NCBI GenBank assembly: GCA_020205615.1
Contig: CM035170.1
Span: 121,646,642 to 121,710,641 of the forward strand
Reading direction: 5' to 3'
Source of the DNA: Panax quinquefolius
Lineage: Eukaryota > Streptophyta > Magnoliopsida > Apiales > Araliaceae
DNA length: 64,000 bases
Below, one piece after another: positions 37,447 through 46,240 of this stretch. How positions within the stretch are numbered: the first letter of the stretch is position 1; every line of letters begins with the position of its first letter. Below the pieces are notes generated by a model. The model did no database searches, was not told the DNA's origin, and saw nothing but the letters and a program-made list of their open reading frames with translations. The translations under genes and the position numbers were made by a program.

Positions 37447-38835
37447 TCATGATACATACAAAATGCCACGCCTATATAGAGCAAGACTTCCTGCAGTAAA
37501 TATAAACCAAATAAAGACAATCCACCAAGCCATAAACAAAGCCACTTCTTTGACTGAAGCTGAGCAAGGCAATAGACCACATACCATTTGGAAATTTTCA
37601 AGTAAGTTATCATCAATTTGAGATAAGCCTAGAAAGAGAACTAACAATGCTGACGGAGCAAAAAACTGCAAAGCTACAAGGCACAAGTAGTGGTTGTGCA
37701 GGAAAACCTTTGCCCTGCTGAAATCCAAGTCTGGAACCTTGCTAGCATGCAATCTCTGGTACCAAGATAACACTGCTTCATTCAAAAATATCTGCAAATT
37801 CGAACGCAAAGTCACCATTTGCAAAACATCCGAAACCAACAAACACCATAGCCTAAACTTGTCAAAGTCCAATCTTGACATACCCACATTTCCAGCCAAC
37901 TCATCAGCATCTCCAATGTGACCAACCAAGATTGATCCCTTCCTACCATTCATGTTCTTGTTAACTAGTAATTCAGTAAATGGATTAAGCCAAAGCAATG
38001 CAGTGAATATAGTCAATAAATAGTTGGCATAAAGAAGCAGTCTTGCAGTCCATCCACACGAAATTATAGACAAATAACTACGACTCTGATCCGTTCCAAG
38101 CCAAAATGCCCGGGCATTCCTAGTAGCAGGCATATACAAGAAACCTGCTAAACATCCCATGAAAACTGAAACAGCAAACTTCCCAAATCCATCCAAAAAT
38201 TCAAATCCAAAATCAAGAACCCAATTAGGGAAAACACCAAAAACAATCATAAGCCCCAACAGAAACCCTAGAATCCCAAATAGAACACTACATTGCTTAT
38301 CCAACCTCTTCGAAGCAGAACGCTCAAACGAAACCCGAGCAATAACGAAAGACACCCTACACACCCCCACAAAACCCAATAAAACAGGAACTAAAGTAGC
38401 ATTTTCTAAAACCCCAGAATCTTTTGATACCGATAAAAATTTGTGAAGAACCAAGCAAGACGCGGCCACAATCGTTGAATTGAAAGCCCCGCGAAATTGT
38501 TTGAAATGAAGCCGGGTTTGAAGGTGAGCATCATTGAGCTTTAGTCTAAAGATCTGGGCTTTGTTTTCATCGAATTCAAACTTTTCTTTGGATTTCTTTC
38601 GGGGTTTGAGTTCGGGTTCGGATGCGCCTGGTCTTCGAATTGCAGCTCTGATACCCTGTTGAGAATTGTTGTTGCTGTTGGGGTTGAGATCATCTGGGTG
38701 GATGTAGGTGTGGAGGCCATAAAGGAATAAAGATGGTATGTTGAGGAGGGAGAGGATTAAAGTGAGGAGAAGAGACAGAGAAGCGTGGAGTATCAGATTG
38801 CTGGAGGACACGAATACAGATGGTACCATCTTCAT
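37447..38835 (-). CDS. TMEM161-like multi-pass membrane protein
   Basis: A single exon of 462 codons. The ATG at 38835 is used; the open frame extends one codon further to a TTG that is not a plant start. The protein has about eight to nine hydrophobic segments: an N-terminal one (about 9-40), several between 105 and 240, one near 270-290 and three in the last 120 residues. A basic linker (PRKKSKEKFEFDENKAQ, about 77-93) lies between the first and second. The spacing of LLLYANYLLTIFTALLWLNP, FRLWCLLVSDVLQM, NLQIFLNEA and YLCLVALQFFAPSALLV fits the TMEM161A/B family of animals and plants, whose members are of similar length. The molecular role in plants is not known to me. The 3' end lies about 450 bp from the Tat-type retroelement. 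Confidence 0.85.
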   Translation of the reverse strand: MKMVPSVFVSSSNLILHASLSLLLTLILSLLNIPSLFLYGLHTYIHPDDLNPNSNNNSQQGIRAAIRRPGASEPELKPRKKSKEKFEFDENKAQIFRLKLNDAHLQTRLHFKQFRGAFNSTIVAASCLVLHKFLSVSKDSGVLENATLVPVLLGFVGVCRVSFVIARVSFERSASKRLDKQCSVLFGILGFLLGLMIVFGVFPNWVLDFGFEFLDGFGKFAVSVFMGCLAGFLYMPATRNARAFWLGTDQSRSYLSIISCGWTARLLLYANYLLTIFTALLWLNPFTELLVNKNMNGRKGSILVGHIGDADELAGNVGMSRLDFDKFRLWCLLVSDVLQMVTLRSNLQIFLNEAVLSWYQRLHASKVPDLDFSRAKVFLHNHYLCLVALQFFAPSALLVLFLGLSQIDDNLLENFQMVCGLLPCSASVKEVALFMAWWIVFIWFIFTAGSLALYRRGILYVS

Positions 38836-39215
38836 CAAACTGTAGCTTAAAAATTCATGAGACTCGGATATCGAGAGTCGAGATTGAAGAATTCACTGAG
38901 GACACAACTACAGATGATACCATAGTGTGATTTCTGAAGCACTGTTCACCAGATCGAATCTCTATTTGAGAACATCACTTGTAGGATTATAGTATAGATT
39001 TGTAAAAAGTAAAAAAAAAATCTACTATATGACCTTACGCTGCTGAATGGGAAAGTGTATGACTATTGAGATGATTTTACTCTCGCATTCCGCAACAAAA
39101 AAAACAAACTCATTTCAATTATTATTATTTTTGATAAATTTAAATTTAAATTTAAATTCAAATTGAAATAATTGCTTTTACTTTAATTAGTATAATCTTC
39201 ATAAAATTAAAATTA

Positions 39216-39452
39216 ATTATACAATTTTGATTTTTTAAAGTCAAATTGATCATTTTTAAAACTAATCTTTTACTATTTTTGCTAAAAATATAGGTGAAGA
39301 GATTATAATCAAAAAAATATATATACAATTTATTATTAATCCCAATTTTTATAATTTTAAAAATATATTTATATACGCTTAATTATTAATTTAAAAATAG
39401 TTAATTTAATTTAAAAAATTAAAACTGAACAATTAATTTGGGACGGAGAGAG
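39216..39452 (-). mobile_element. Stowaway-like MITE, relative of 60916-61172
   Basis: It contains the same arm (TTTTGATTTTTTAAAGTCAA) and ends GGGACGGAGAGAG before TA (39453-39454). The core is inverted relative to the copy at 60916. The left terminal bases are missing. Confidence 0.65.
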
Positions 39453-39716
39453 TAATTAGTATAACAAATTTATGTGTCATACCGGTTAATACTTATGTAG
39501 TGTGACCTATAGCTATCATGTAATTGAGGACTGAGGTTGATTGGTACTTGTTATCTACTAGTGAATATAGTGAATGATATATTTAATTATGAGATTATAT
39601 ATTGGTTGTATGTTAGAGTTTTTTAGGGATGATATTTTTAAGGTAAAAATTTTTCCTTCCTTCCAATATTTACATCACATTTTGCATAGGACAAATTTAT
39701 ATTACATCACTTGCAC

Positions 39717-39719
<3 letters not shown>

Positions 39720-39760
<41 letters not shown>
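39720..39760. repeat. (TA)n microsatellite
   Basis: About 20 TA dinucleotides. Confidence 0.95.
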
Positions 39761-39763
<3 letters not shown>

Positions 39764-39909
39764 TTATATTCACATCAACCGATTCTTTGGGAATAATATT
39801 TTTTGGCGCGTGTGTTGTAATGGTAAAGAAAAAAAATAATTTATAATGCTACATTATTTATATGAATTCATTTACAAAAAAAAAGAATGTAGGTTGTTTG
39901 TGAATGCAA

Positions 39910-39911
<2 letters not shown>

Positions 39912-39959
<48 letters not shown>
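39912..39959. repeat. (TA)n microsatellite
   Basis: About 24 AT dinucleotides, 150 bp from the previous tract. Confidence 0.95.
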
Positions 39960-39960
<1 letters not shown>

Positions 39961-40049
39961 GCGATGAGCTCCTTTTTATTAGAGTAGATGAAGAGGGTGA
40001 GCATTCTCTCTCGTGTTTCCATGGCTTGAATACTTGATGCATTTGTAAG

Positions 40050-40606
40050 TAGGACTGATCATTCGGTTATTACCGAATCGAATAGGTTATTCGGTTATAA
40101 CCGAATACCGATATATTCCTATTTTCAATATCCGAACTAATAACCGAATTTTGGTAATAACCGAATACCAAATTGTAAATACAATATTTCGAGTAATAAC
40201 CGAATCAAAAATAACACCCAACAATGAGAGAGAGAAGACCCATCACCCAAGCAGGCGGACAGCTCTATGTTTCTCTCAAAATGGAGAATTACAAGCTTAA
40301 AGGCGAACTCATCCCTCACGTCTATGGCTCTGTTCCTCTTATTGGCTATTGGGAATCCTCCAAAGATGTATGAACTCTTCAAACACTTCTCTCCATTTTT
40401 AATTCACTACTCAGTCTAATCACTTCATTTCGGTTATTCGGTTTAACCGAATAACAAAAAATCAAAACCAATCCCGAACCCGAAAAGCGGATAATAAAAC
40501 GGTTATAACCGAATTACAGAAAATAACCGAATAACCGAAATAATTCGGTTAAAAAAATTCGATTATGTTCGGTTATTCGGTTTTACCCGTTTTTTGCTCA
40601 GTCCTA
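40050..40606. mobile_element. Non-autonomous hAT element carrying a host exon
   Basis: Terminal inverted repeats TAGGACTGA (40050-40058) and TCAGTCCTA (40598-40606) are perfect over 9 bp. The flanks TTTGTAAG (40042-40049) and TCTGTAAG (40607-40614) match at 7 of 8 bases, an 8-bp duplication as hAT elements make. Both sub-terminal regions are packed with TTCGGTTA/TAACCGAA motifs in both orientations. Between them is unrelated sequence with a good reading frame (see 40224-40367). Confidence 0.85.
40224..40367 (+). pseudogene. Captured first exon encoding a CBM20-like N-terminus
   Basis: The frame opens at ATG 40224 and runs 48 codons to GAT, followed by GTATGA, a usable splice donor at 40368. 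It reads QLYVSLKMENYKLKGE then PHVYGSVPLIGYWESSKD, resembling the start of a starch-binding (CBM20-type) domain as found in plant proteins with an N-terminal carbohydrate-binding fold. The rest of the domain is absent, and read through the donor the frame stops two codons later, so no functional protein is expected. The source gene is not in this window. Confidence 0.55.
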
Positions 40607-40614
40607 TCTGTAAG

Positions 40615-41521
40615 ACTGTAAAGTGATTAAAAACGTGACTTTCGCTTTGGTCCGAAGGACCGCCAGGTAGGGGGTCTTTAGAATTTGTGGGCTTTCCGTA
40701 TAATTCTATCCCAAAACAAATCTATGGGTCCATTGAGTGGCCCAAGACCCCATTTAGTGGACATAGTACAATCAATTCATTGTGAAGCAGACTAAACATT
40801 GAATTTGGGCGGGTAGCCTTAAAAATGCACCAGCTAACACCTTATTACTGCTGCATAAAAAGCCCGAGGCTTACAGGTGCTTGAGTTGGAGGTTTTTAAC
40901 GGACTGTGATTTTAATATAAGAACCTGAGTCCAGTCTAGGCCTGTGACCCAATTTCATGTCAAAAACCCAGTTTCCTAGGTTTCTTATTCAAATTTCATT
41001 AATCTGGTAGGAATAATTATAATTGATTGAATTTTAATAAAACAATTAAATATAATTTTTTTTTCATTCTATAGAAATAATACATTTAATTCTCTACCTC
41101 ATTCGTGTCATCAGAACGTAGCATATGGGTTTATTCACCTCATTTAGTCAAGATGACACATTTTGATTGGTTATTACCCAAATTACTTGTAGCTAAGTTT
41201 TTCTATGATTATTGAAAACCTTTGGCCCGACTAGTATGACCAACTCATCTAAAAAATAATAGATTTGTCATGGATAAAAAAAATGAAGAATTTAAGTAAA
41301 ATAAAGAACTAGTTTTGACAAGTGATATGTAAATTGAAGGTGATGAGAAGGCCAATTTGGGCAACAAAAAGAGAGAAGAAAAAATCAAACCCAACCGAAT
41401 AAAAATCAACATCTTTCGTATTATATTATATACTGGAGTATTAAAATATAAAGTTAATATGTGTAGATATCTTTGTAGGAGGAGTAGTCTTCTTCAATTG
41501 GACGACAGAGTATTCTTCTTC
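40615..41521. other. Spacer, no gene seen
   Basis: No motif-bearing frame; the right part is the distal promoter of the COR27-like gene. Confidence 0.4.
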
Positions 41522-41530
41522 AAAATATCT
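41522..41530 (+). promoter_or_regulatory. Evening element
   Basis: AAAATATCT, an exact evening element, about 450 bp upstream of the TATA box of the COR27-like gene. CCA1/LHY/RVE-type MYB factors bind this motif. Confidence 0.7.
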
Positions 41531-41549
41531 ACCAAAATTTCTCTCGTCT

Positions 41550-41558
41550 AGATATTTT
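41550..41558 (-). promoter_or_regulatory. Evening element, opposite orientation
   Basis: AGATATTTT is the exact reverse complement of AAAATATCT and starts 28 bp after the start of the first one. A related AGATATCT lies at about 41465-41472. Confidence 0.7.
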
Positions 41559-41973
41559 CACCACATATATACTCGCATGTGTACAATAGATGCTTCAAAC
41601 TCGCTCTACCCTATCCAAAAACACAATATGAATATAATACTCCTCTGCTCTACGCCCATAAATTGTCAGATTTGGCTCATTTTTCTTACTATATATATAA
41701 TATAACATGTATAAAATGATAGTCTTTTGTAGATTAAAGAAAAGTTATGTTGTAAATATAACAAATGAAGATTGTTGTCTACTAAAATGAGTAAATGAGG
41801 ATGATATTTATATATATTAATTATGTATAATGTAGTAGTATAAAAGTCGTCCTCGAGTGACAAATATGGTGGGCGTTTGCTTCAACACAACAGCAGCGAG
41901 TATGTACTCTCTTGGGGTATCACATTAAAAATAAATAAATTAAATGAAGCAGCAGCAGCTGTTTTAGGTGGTG

Positions 41974-41980
41974 TATATAA
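41974..41980 (+). promoter_or_regulatory. TATA box of the COR27-like gene
   Basis: TATATAA at 41974, followed by AAAG. Initiation would be expected near 42005, leaving a short leader of about 80 bases before the ATG at 42084. Confidence 0.55.
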
Positions 41981-42083
41981 AAAGTGCAGTAGAAGTTGGA
42001 ACTTGTCAAAACTAACTGTCCGTCACAATAGAAATTTGTACTGCGTACTTCTTCTACTATATACACCTCGATTGACAGAAATA

Positions 42084-43827
42084 ATGGAGAATAAATCGGA
42101 ATACAGGTGCCGATCATCAACAACAACAAGAAAAAGAAGAAGAAGAAGAAGAAGAAGCCATATATATACTAGTAGTCATGGTTGGACATGGACAAACAAG
42201 AGGCACGTGGAATTCTTGAACTCCATGGAGGCCTCCTTCGTTCGAACAATGCTTAATAATACCCTCCCTCCTCCTCCTCCTCCTCTCGACCGTTACTTAC
42301 CCGATGCCTCCGACTCAACCCTTGACTTGGATACCCTACCAACAAAACCGGCTACAAGACATTCTTCTACCTCAGGTAATAACCCCCTCCCTCAACATGC
42401 ATTCATATATATTATTTATTTTAGAGAAATAATATTTCCACAATAATTTTTGATTATTATACTACCACTTTTGTACATAGTATGTAGTGTAGTTGTGCTG
42501 TGTTTGATTACGTCTAAATGCTTTTTAATAGATTTTCGGTCAGTCTAGAGACTGTGTTCGACTCCTTTTCAATGGTCATAGGTTAATGTGGATCATGGGA
42601 CAGTTGGAACATAATTTGTTTAATACCAATTTTTGAGTAAAATATTTTATAATTACTTAAATATATATATAAGATTATTATTTTCTAGTTAAGCATATCT
42701 ATGACTATGTCTACTGTCAACAAATTCTCTGCCATCTTTGTGAAAAAACAAAAGATGATAGTAAATACACGGGTAGTAAACATAAATATCAATCAAGTCA
42801 TGAATGTAATAACCATAAAACATAAGCCAGAGTATTTTATATCTATTTTTTCTTGTATCCTAGATTTAAAATTAATAATCAACTACTAGTATATGAATTA
42901 ATGAAATACTAATTGTTTGTATAGTTGAGCAGGTGCATGTACTTGTTGACTATAAATGCATGTTGTTGATTAGCATGCGTATGAACCACCGGACAAACAA
43001 CATCTAATGCGGAATATGCTTAAAGATATTTATTTAAGAATAATCATATGGAGTAATATTCAATTTTCTTCTTCTTTACTACAGTAGTAATTTATTAATT
43101 ACTGTTGCAGATATTTTGGGCTCAACAAGAGTCGGAACAGATGAGAGGATCAGAAGATTATTATTCCAGCCTTGCAATATTTCACCTCAAGATCAGGTAG
43201 CTACTTGCATATGTACACTCTATCAAAGATATATATTTTTATTTTAAAACGTTAAAATATTTTTACTTCAACTTCTAATATTGATAAAAATAAATCTAAA
43301 AACTATGATTTAATGTGTCGTCTAATATAAAATCTTAAAAATTAATAAAAATGTCAAAGAATTTAATTATACTAATGGGGCCTCATCATCACGATCGATC
43401 AATATTCAATGGATGGGCATCAAAAAGAAGACCTATTTTAATTAATAAACTACTAATATAACACCAGCTAAGTGTGTGTATGTGTCCATTTTTTATGTGA
43501 TAAGAAGATTATTTTATACGATCTGCCTCTAAAGTCGAGCTTAAAGAAAGCGAATCGAAAAGCATTTAACCGTCGTTTCAAATAATACATGACGACAGTT
43601 CGATCCGTCGCCGCCATAGTATGTAGTCTTTGGCGGCGAATTCGAACTGTCGCCATATGAAACAAAAGCAACAACGAGTTGCCTTTTTTCGCTTAACTTT
43701 AAACTTCCGTTATTTTATATATAATATATATGTATGTAATGTGGTCCCGTAAATGCAGGTGGTTCCACAGTTTGAAAACAGAAGAGCCGTTGATGATGAT
43801 GATCATGCGGTTACACCACCCTCCTGA
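42084..43827 (+). CDS. COR27/COR28-like cold and clock regulator
   Basis: Three exons, 42084-42375, 43111-43196 and 43759-43827, encode 148 residues. Junctions are CAG|GTAATA with TTGCAG|AT, and CAG|GTAGCT with TGCAG|GT; phases agree. The ATG is the first in a frame that is otherwise open upstream. The core WTWTNKRHVEFLNSMEASFV (about residues 32-51) is the signature of the COR27/28 family, small nuclear proteins that link cold, light (COP1/HY5) and the evening phase of the clock in Arabidopsis. The C-terminal exon starts VVPQFEN; with the end of exon 2 it gives DQVVPQ, a conserved tail that may hold a VP pair for COP1 binding (inference). An arginine run (AGA repeat, about residues 16-24) and a proline run (about 60-65) come from trinucleotide repeats and may vary in length. 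Two evening elements upstream support the call. Confidence 0.75.
43575..43663. repeat. Hairpin-forming inverted repeat in intron 2 of the COR27-like gene
   Basis: Left arm GTTTCA...CGACAGTTCGAtcCGtCGCCGCCA and right arm TGGCGGCGAATTCGAACTGTCGCC...TGAAAC pair over about 33 bases around a loop of some 14 bases. It resembles CACTA-type sub-terminal motifs (CGACAGT, CGTCGCC) and is probably a small transposon remnant. Confidence 0.6.
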
Positions 43828-45180
43828 TCGATCGTTACAATAATTATTCTTCCAGTAGTCGTAGCCTCCTCGACTATCCTTATCCATTCTCTTATTTTTA
43901 ATTTATTTTATAGGTTTGTGGTTTGATTTAAATGTGATTGGATACGAGAGACATTAGATGTATCATTATTAGAGTATTAATGAGATGAAAATTAATGTTG
44001 CAATGGCTAGAATTAACGTAGGAAAAAATAGTTTATTTATATTCGCTATATTATTATTATTATTATTATTGTTATTTTATTATTATATAGATGTGTATAA
44101 ATTTATGAATATCCCACCCGCCGGATCGATGGAATTAATTGGCTACCGCAGTCCGCAGATTAAAAGTAGTTTGAGAAGAGATTCGCGTTCCATTAGACTA
44201 GATATTCCTAGGCTATTTATATGGGACGTATGTAAGTTGTAGACATTTTCAACCATTTATGTTACTTCGTTCAACAAAGGAATAAAATAAAAATAGCCTA
44301 TTTGATGATTATTTTAATAAAATAAAATTTTATTTTATGTGTAGAAGATGAAATAAAATTTATTTTAATAAAATAAATATATCATTATATGACAATATCT
44401 ACTATCATCAATCAAATATATACTTAAAATATTTTAAAAATTATTTCATTCCGTCTTGTTTTTTTCCATTCATTCAATTCAAAATGCAGCATTAAATTTT
44501 TTGATCAAGACCACGAGTACTCTGCTATTAATTAAATGTCACCACCATCATATATGTATGTATTTATTTGTCCCTTAGAATAAATTGACAAGGACAACCG
44601 ACCAAGTCTTTATACTAATTTAGAATTTGAGAGTATTTGTCTTCATTATGCGGTTATAGATTTTTTTCCCCGATAAAATTATTGGTGGTGTCTGTCGGAC
44701 TATCACCGCAATCCTTATCTTTAGTTACATGAATAGTATTTTATATTTTAAACTTAATTTATTTAACTTATTTTAAAGACTCAAAAGAAAAACACAATAA
44801 AATTAATATTGTGTATTTTTGAATTCAAACGTTGCAAAAGTGTTTGTCACAAATGTTAATAATAAGAAAAAACTAACGTAATTTGGAAATGGGATCCAGA
44901 AGAACAAACTTTTAATTTATCTACTGTAATAGTAATATATAGATAACGATTGAGCGTCTAATGATCAGTGGACAGACTGCAGAATTAACTGAAACTCAAG
45001 AACAGCAATAATAACAACTACAGAACAAAAGACGTCTTATTTTGATAGAAATTAACCTTTTATATATATATATATATATATGATTCAACGTACAGCAGGC
45101 AAGTTTGATATACTTGGTAACTAAGAGATATATATCTGGTCCATCTGGATGATGATGATGTTGTTGACTAGTTAATTAAT
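43828..45180. other. Spacer between the COR27-like and SIS genes
   Basis: Contains the 3' ends of both convergent genes, an ATT microsatellite at about 44048-44070 and a TA tract at 45060-45080. No further gene seen. Confidence 0.5.
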
Positions 45181-45759
45181 TCACTCTAAATTGGTATGGC
45201 GAGAGCGGATGGCCTCTGGGGTCTGGCCCAAACTCTCGCCCAGCCTGTAAACCACCATCTCAAACAGCACAAACATGGCTCCTTCAAACAAACTTCCCAT
45301 CGGAAGCAACTCCCGACTCGACAACTTACCATCATCCGCCATTGTCTGGGCCGGAATATAAGCAACCACACTCGCATACTCCTCAGCTGACACGGACTCC
45401 GCCTGACCCGTCACAAACACTATGCGCGCTTTGTTTGATCTGGCAATCCCGCATATGGCGTTCACGGTGGGAAAGCCACCCGGCCCAGCTGAGACGATCA
45501 GGAGGTCCGAAGACGAAATTGGTGGTGTGATCATGTCGAATACGCAGTGGGCCGAGAGTCCCAGGTGGGCTAGCCTCATGCACAGCCCTTTCATCATTAG
45601 ACCCTCTCGGCCCACTCCGAACACGAATATCTTGCCCCGCCGCCCAGCTGCCTCCGTGATTTCTTTGACCATGACGTCCAGTGCCGGTGGCTTTGACCCA
45701 CTGGGTTTGGCGAAGACGGAGCTTATCTGGTTGCATATCTCAAAAGCATAACTGCACAT
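45181..45759 (-). CDS. SIS-domain sugar isomerase-like protein
   Basis: An intronless frame of 192 codons. The open frame extends upstream to a GTG at 45870 through a GA microsatellite, but the first ATG is at 45759 and gives the family's usual length. The SIS (sugar isomerase) fold is marked by KIFVFGVGREGLMMKG (about 43-58), FDMITPPISSSDLLIVSAGP (about 75-94), a second sheet ARIVFVTGQ and the LLPMGSLFEGAMFVLFE helix (about 149-165). It resembles bacterial and archaeal 6-phospho-3-hexuloisomerase, which converts 3-hexulose-6-phosphate to fructose-6-phosphate; the substrate in plants is not known to me. No transit peptide is evident. The nearest relative I recall is the Arabidopsis SIS family protein next to the inhibitor-2 gene. 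Confidence 0.88.
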   Translation of the reverse strand: MCSYAFEICNQISSVFAKPSGSKPPALDVMVKEITEAAGRRGKIFVFGVGREGLMMKGLCMRLAHLGLSAHCVFDMITPPISSSDLLIVSAGPGGFPTVNAICGIARSNKARIVFVTGQAESVSAEEYASVVAYIPAQTMADDGKLSSRELLPMGSLFEGAMFVLFEMVVYRLGESLGQTPEAIRSRHTNLE

Positions 45760-45810
45760 TGGACTGTCCGCTTCGCCCGTTGATAATTTTTTAACTAAAC
45801 TAATCACAGA

Positions 45811-45836
45811 CACTCTCTCTCTCTCTCTCTCTCTCG
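45811..45836 (-). repeat. (GA)n microsatellite in the leader of the SIS gene
   Basis: About 12 CT/GA dinucleotides some 50-75 bp upstream of the SIS start codon. Such tracts are common in plant leaders and core promoters. Confidence 0.85.
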
Positions 45837-46240
45837 TATGAACGAGTGAGATTGTGTGTACAGTTTCCACATCTCTTATTATCTTTTCTTATCATAAAGG
45901 CGATGAAAGAATTTTAACCGCTTCTCTTTGTGTCACTTTGTTTTTTATTTTTTTAAACACGCAATGTGTATATCATACTACTAGTACTACTAATTATATA
46001 GATACATCGTAGGGAATTGTTAAATCCATAATACTTTTTGTTATTTACACAACAAAAGTGTCGCTGTAGATGTATAGTGACGGTAAAAACCGTCATTTAT
46101 AGGATCTATAATGACTTTTTTTAATTAAAATAACATTTTATGTTAATTTTAACAATTTCCTCACATCTTTATGTTTTAATCTTTTTCCCTATTTTTATTC
46201 TCCTAATGTTATATATAAATAGATCTTGCTTTTAGTTGGG

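Noticed and set aside
41877..42083. Upstream extension of the COR27-like frame
   Set aside because: It opens at TTG, contains no ATG and spans the TATA box, so it is promoter and leader.
42160..42215. CACGTG (G-box) near 42204
   Set aside because: It lies inside the coding exon of the COR27-like gene, so I do not count it as a promoter element.
45760..45870. N-terminal extension of the SIS protein with an RERERER stretch
   Set aside because: The extension has no ATG (it begins at GTG) and is a translation of the GA microsatellite in the leader. The ATG at 45759 fits the family length.
46050..46110. CACTA-like motif (GTGTCGCTG...GTGACGGTAAAAACCGTCA) upstream of the SIS gene
   Set aside because: Too short, with no CACTA terminus or partner end. 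It could be chance or a small remnant.
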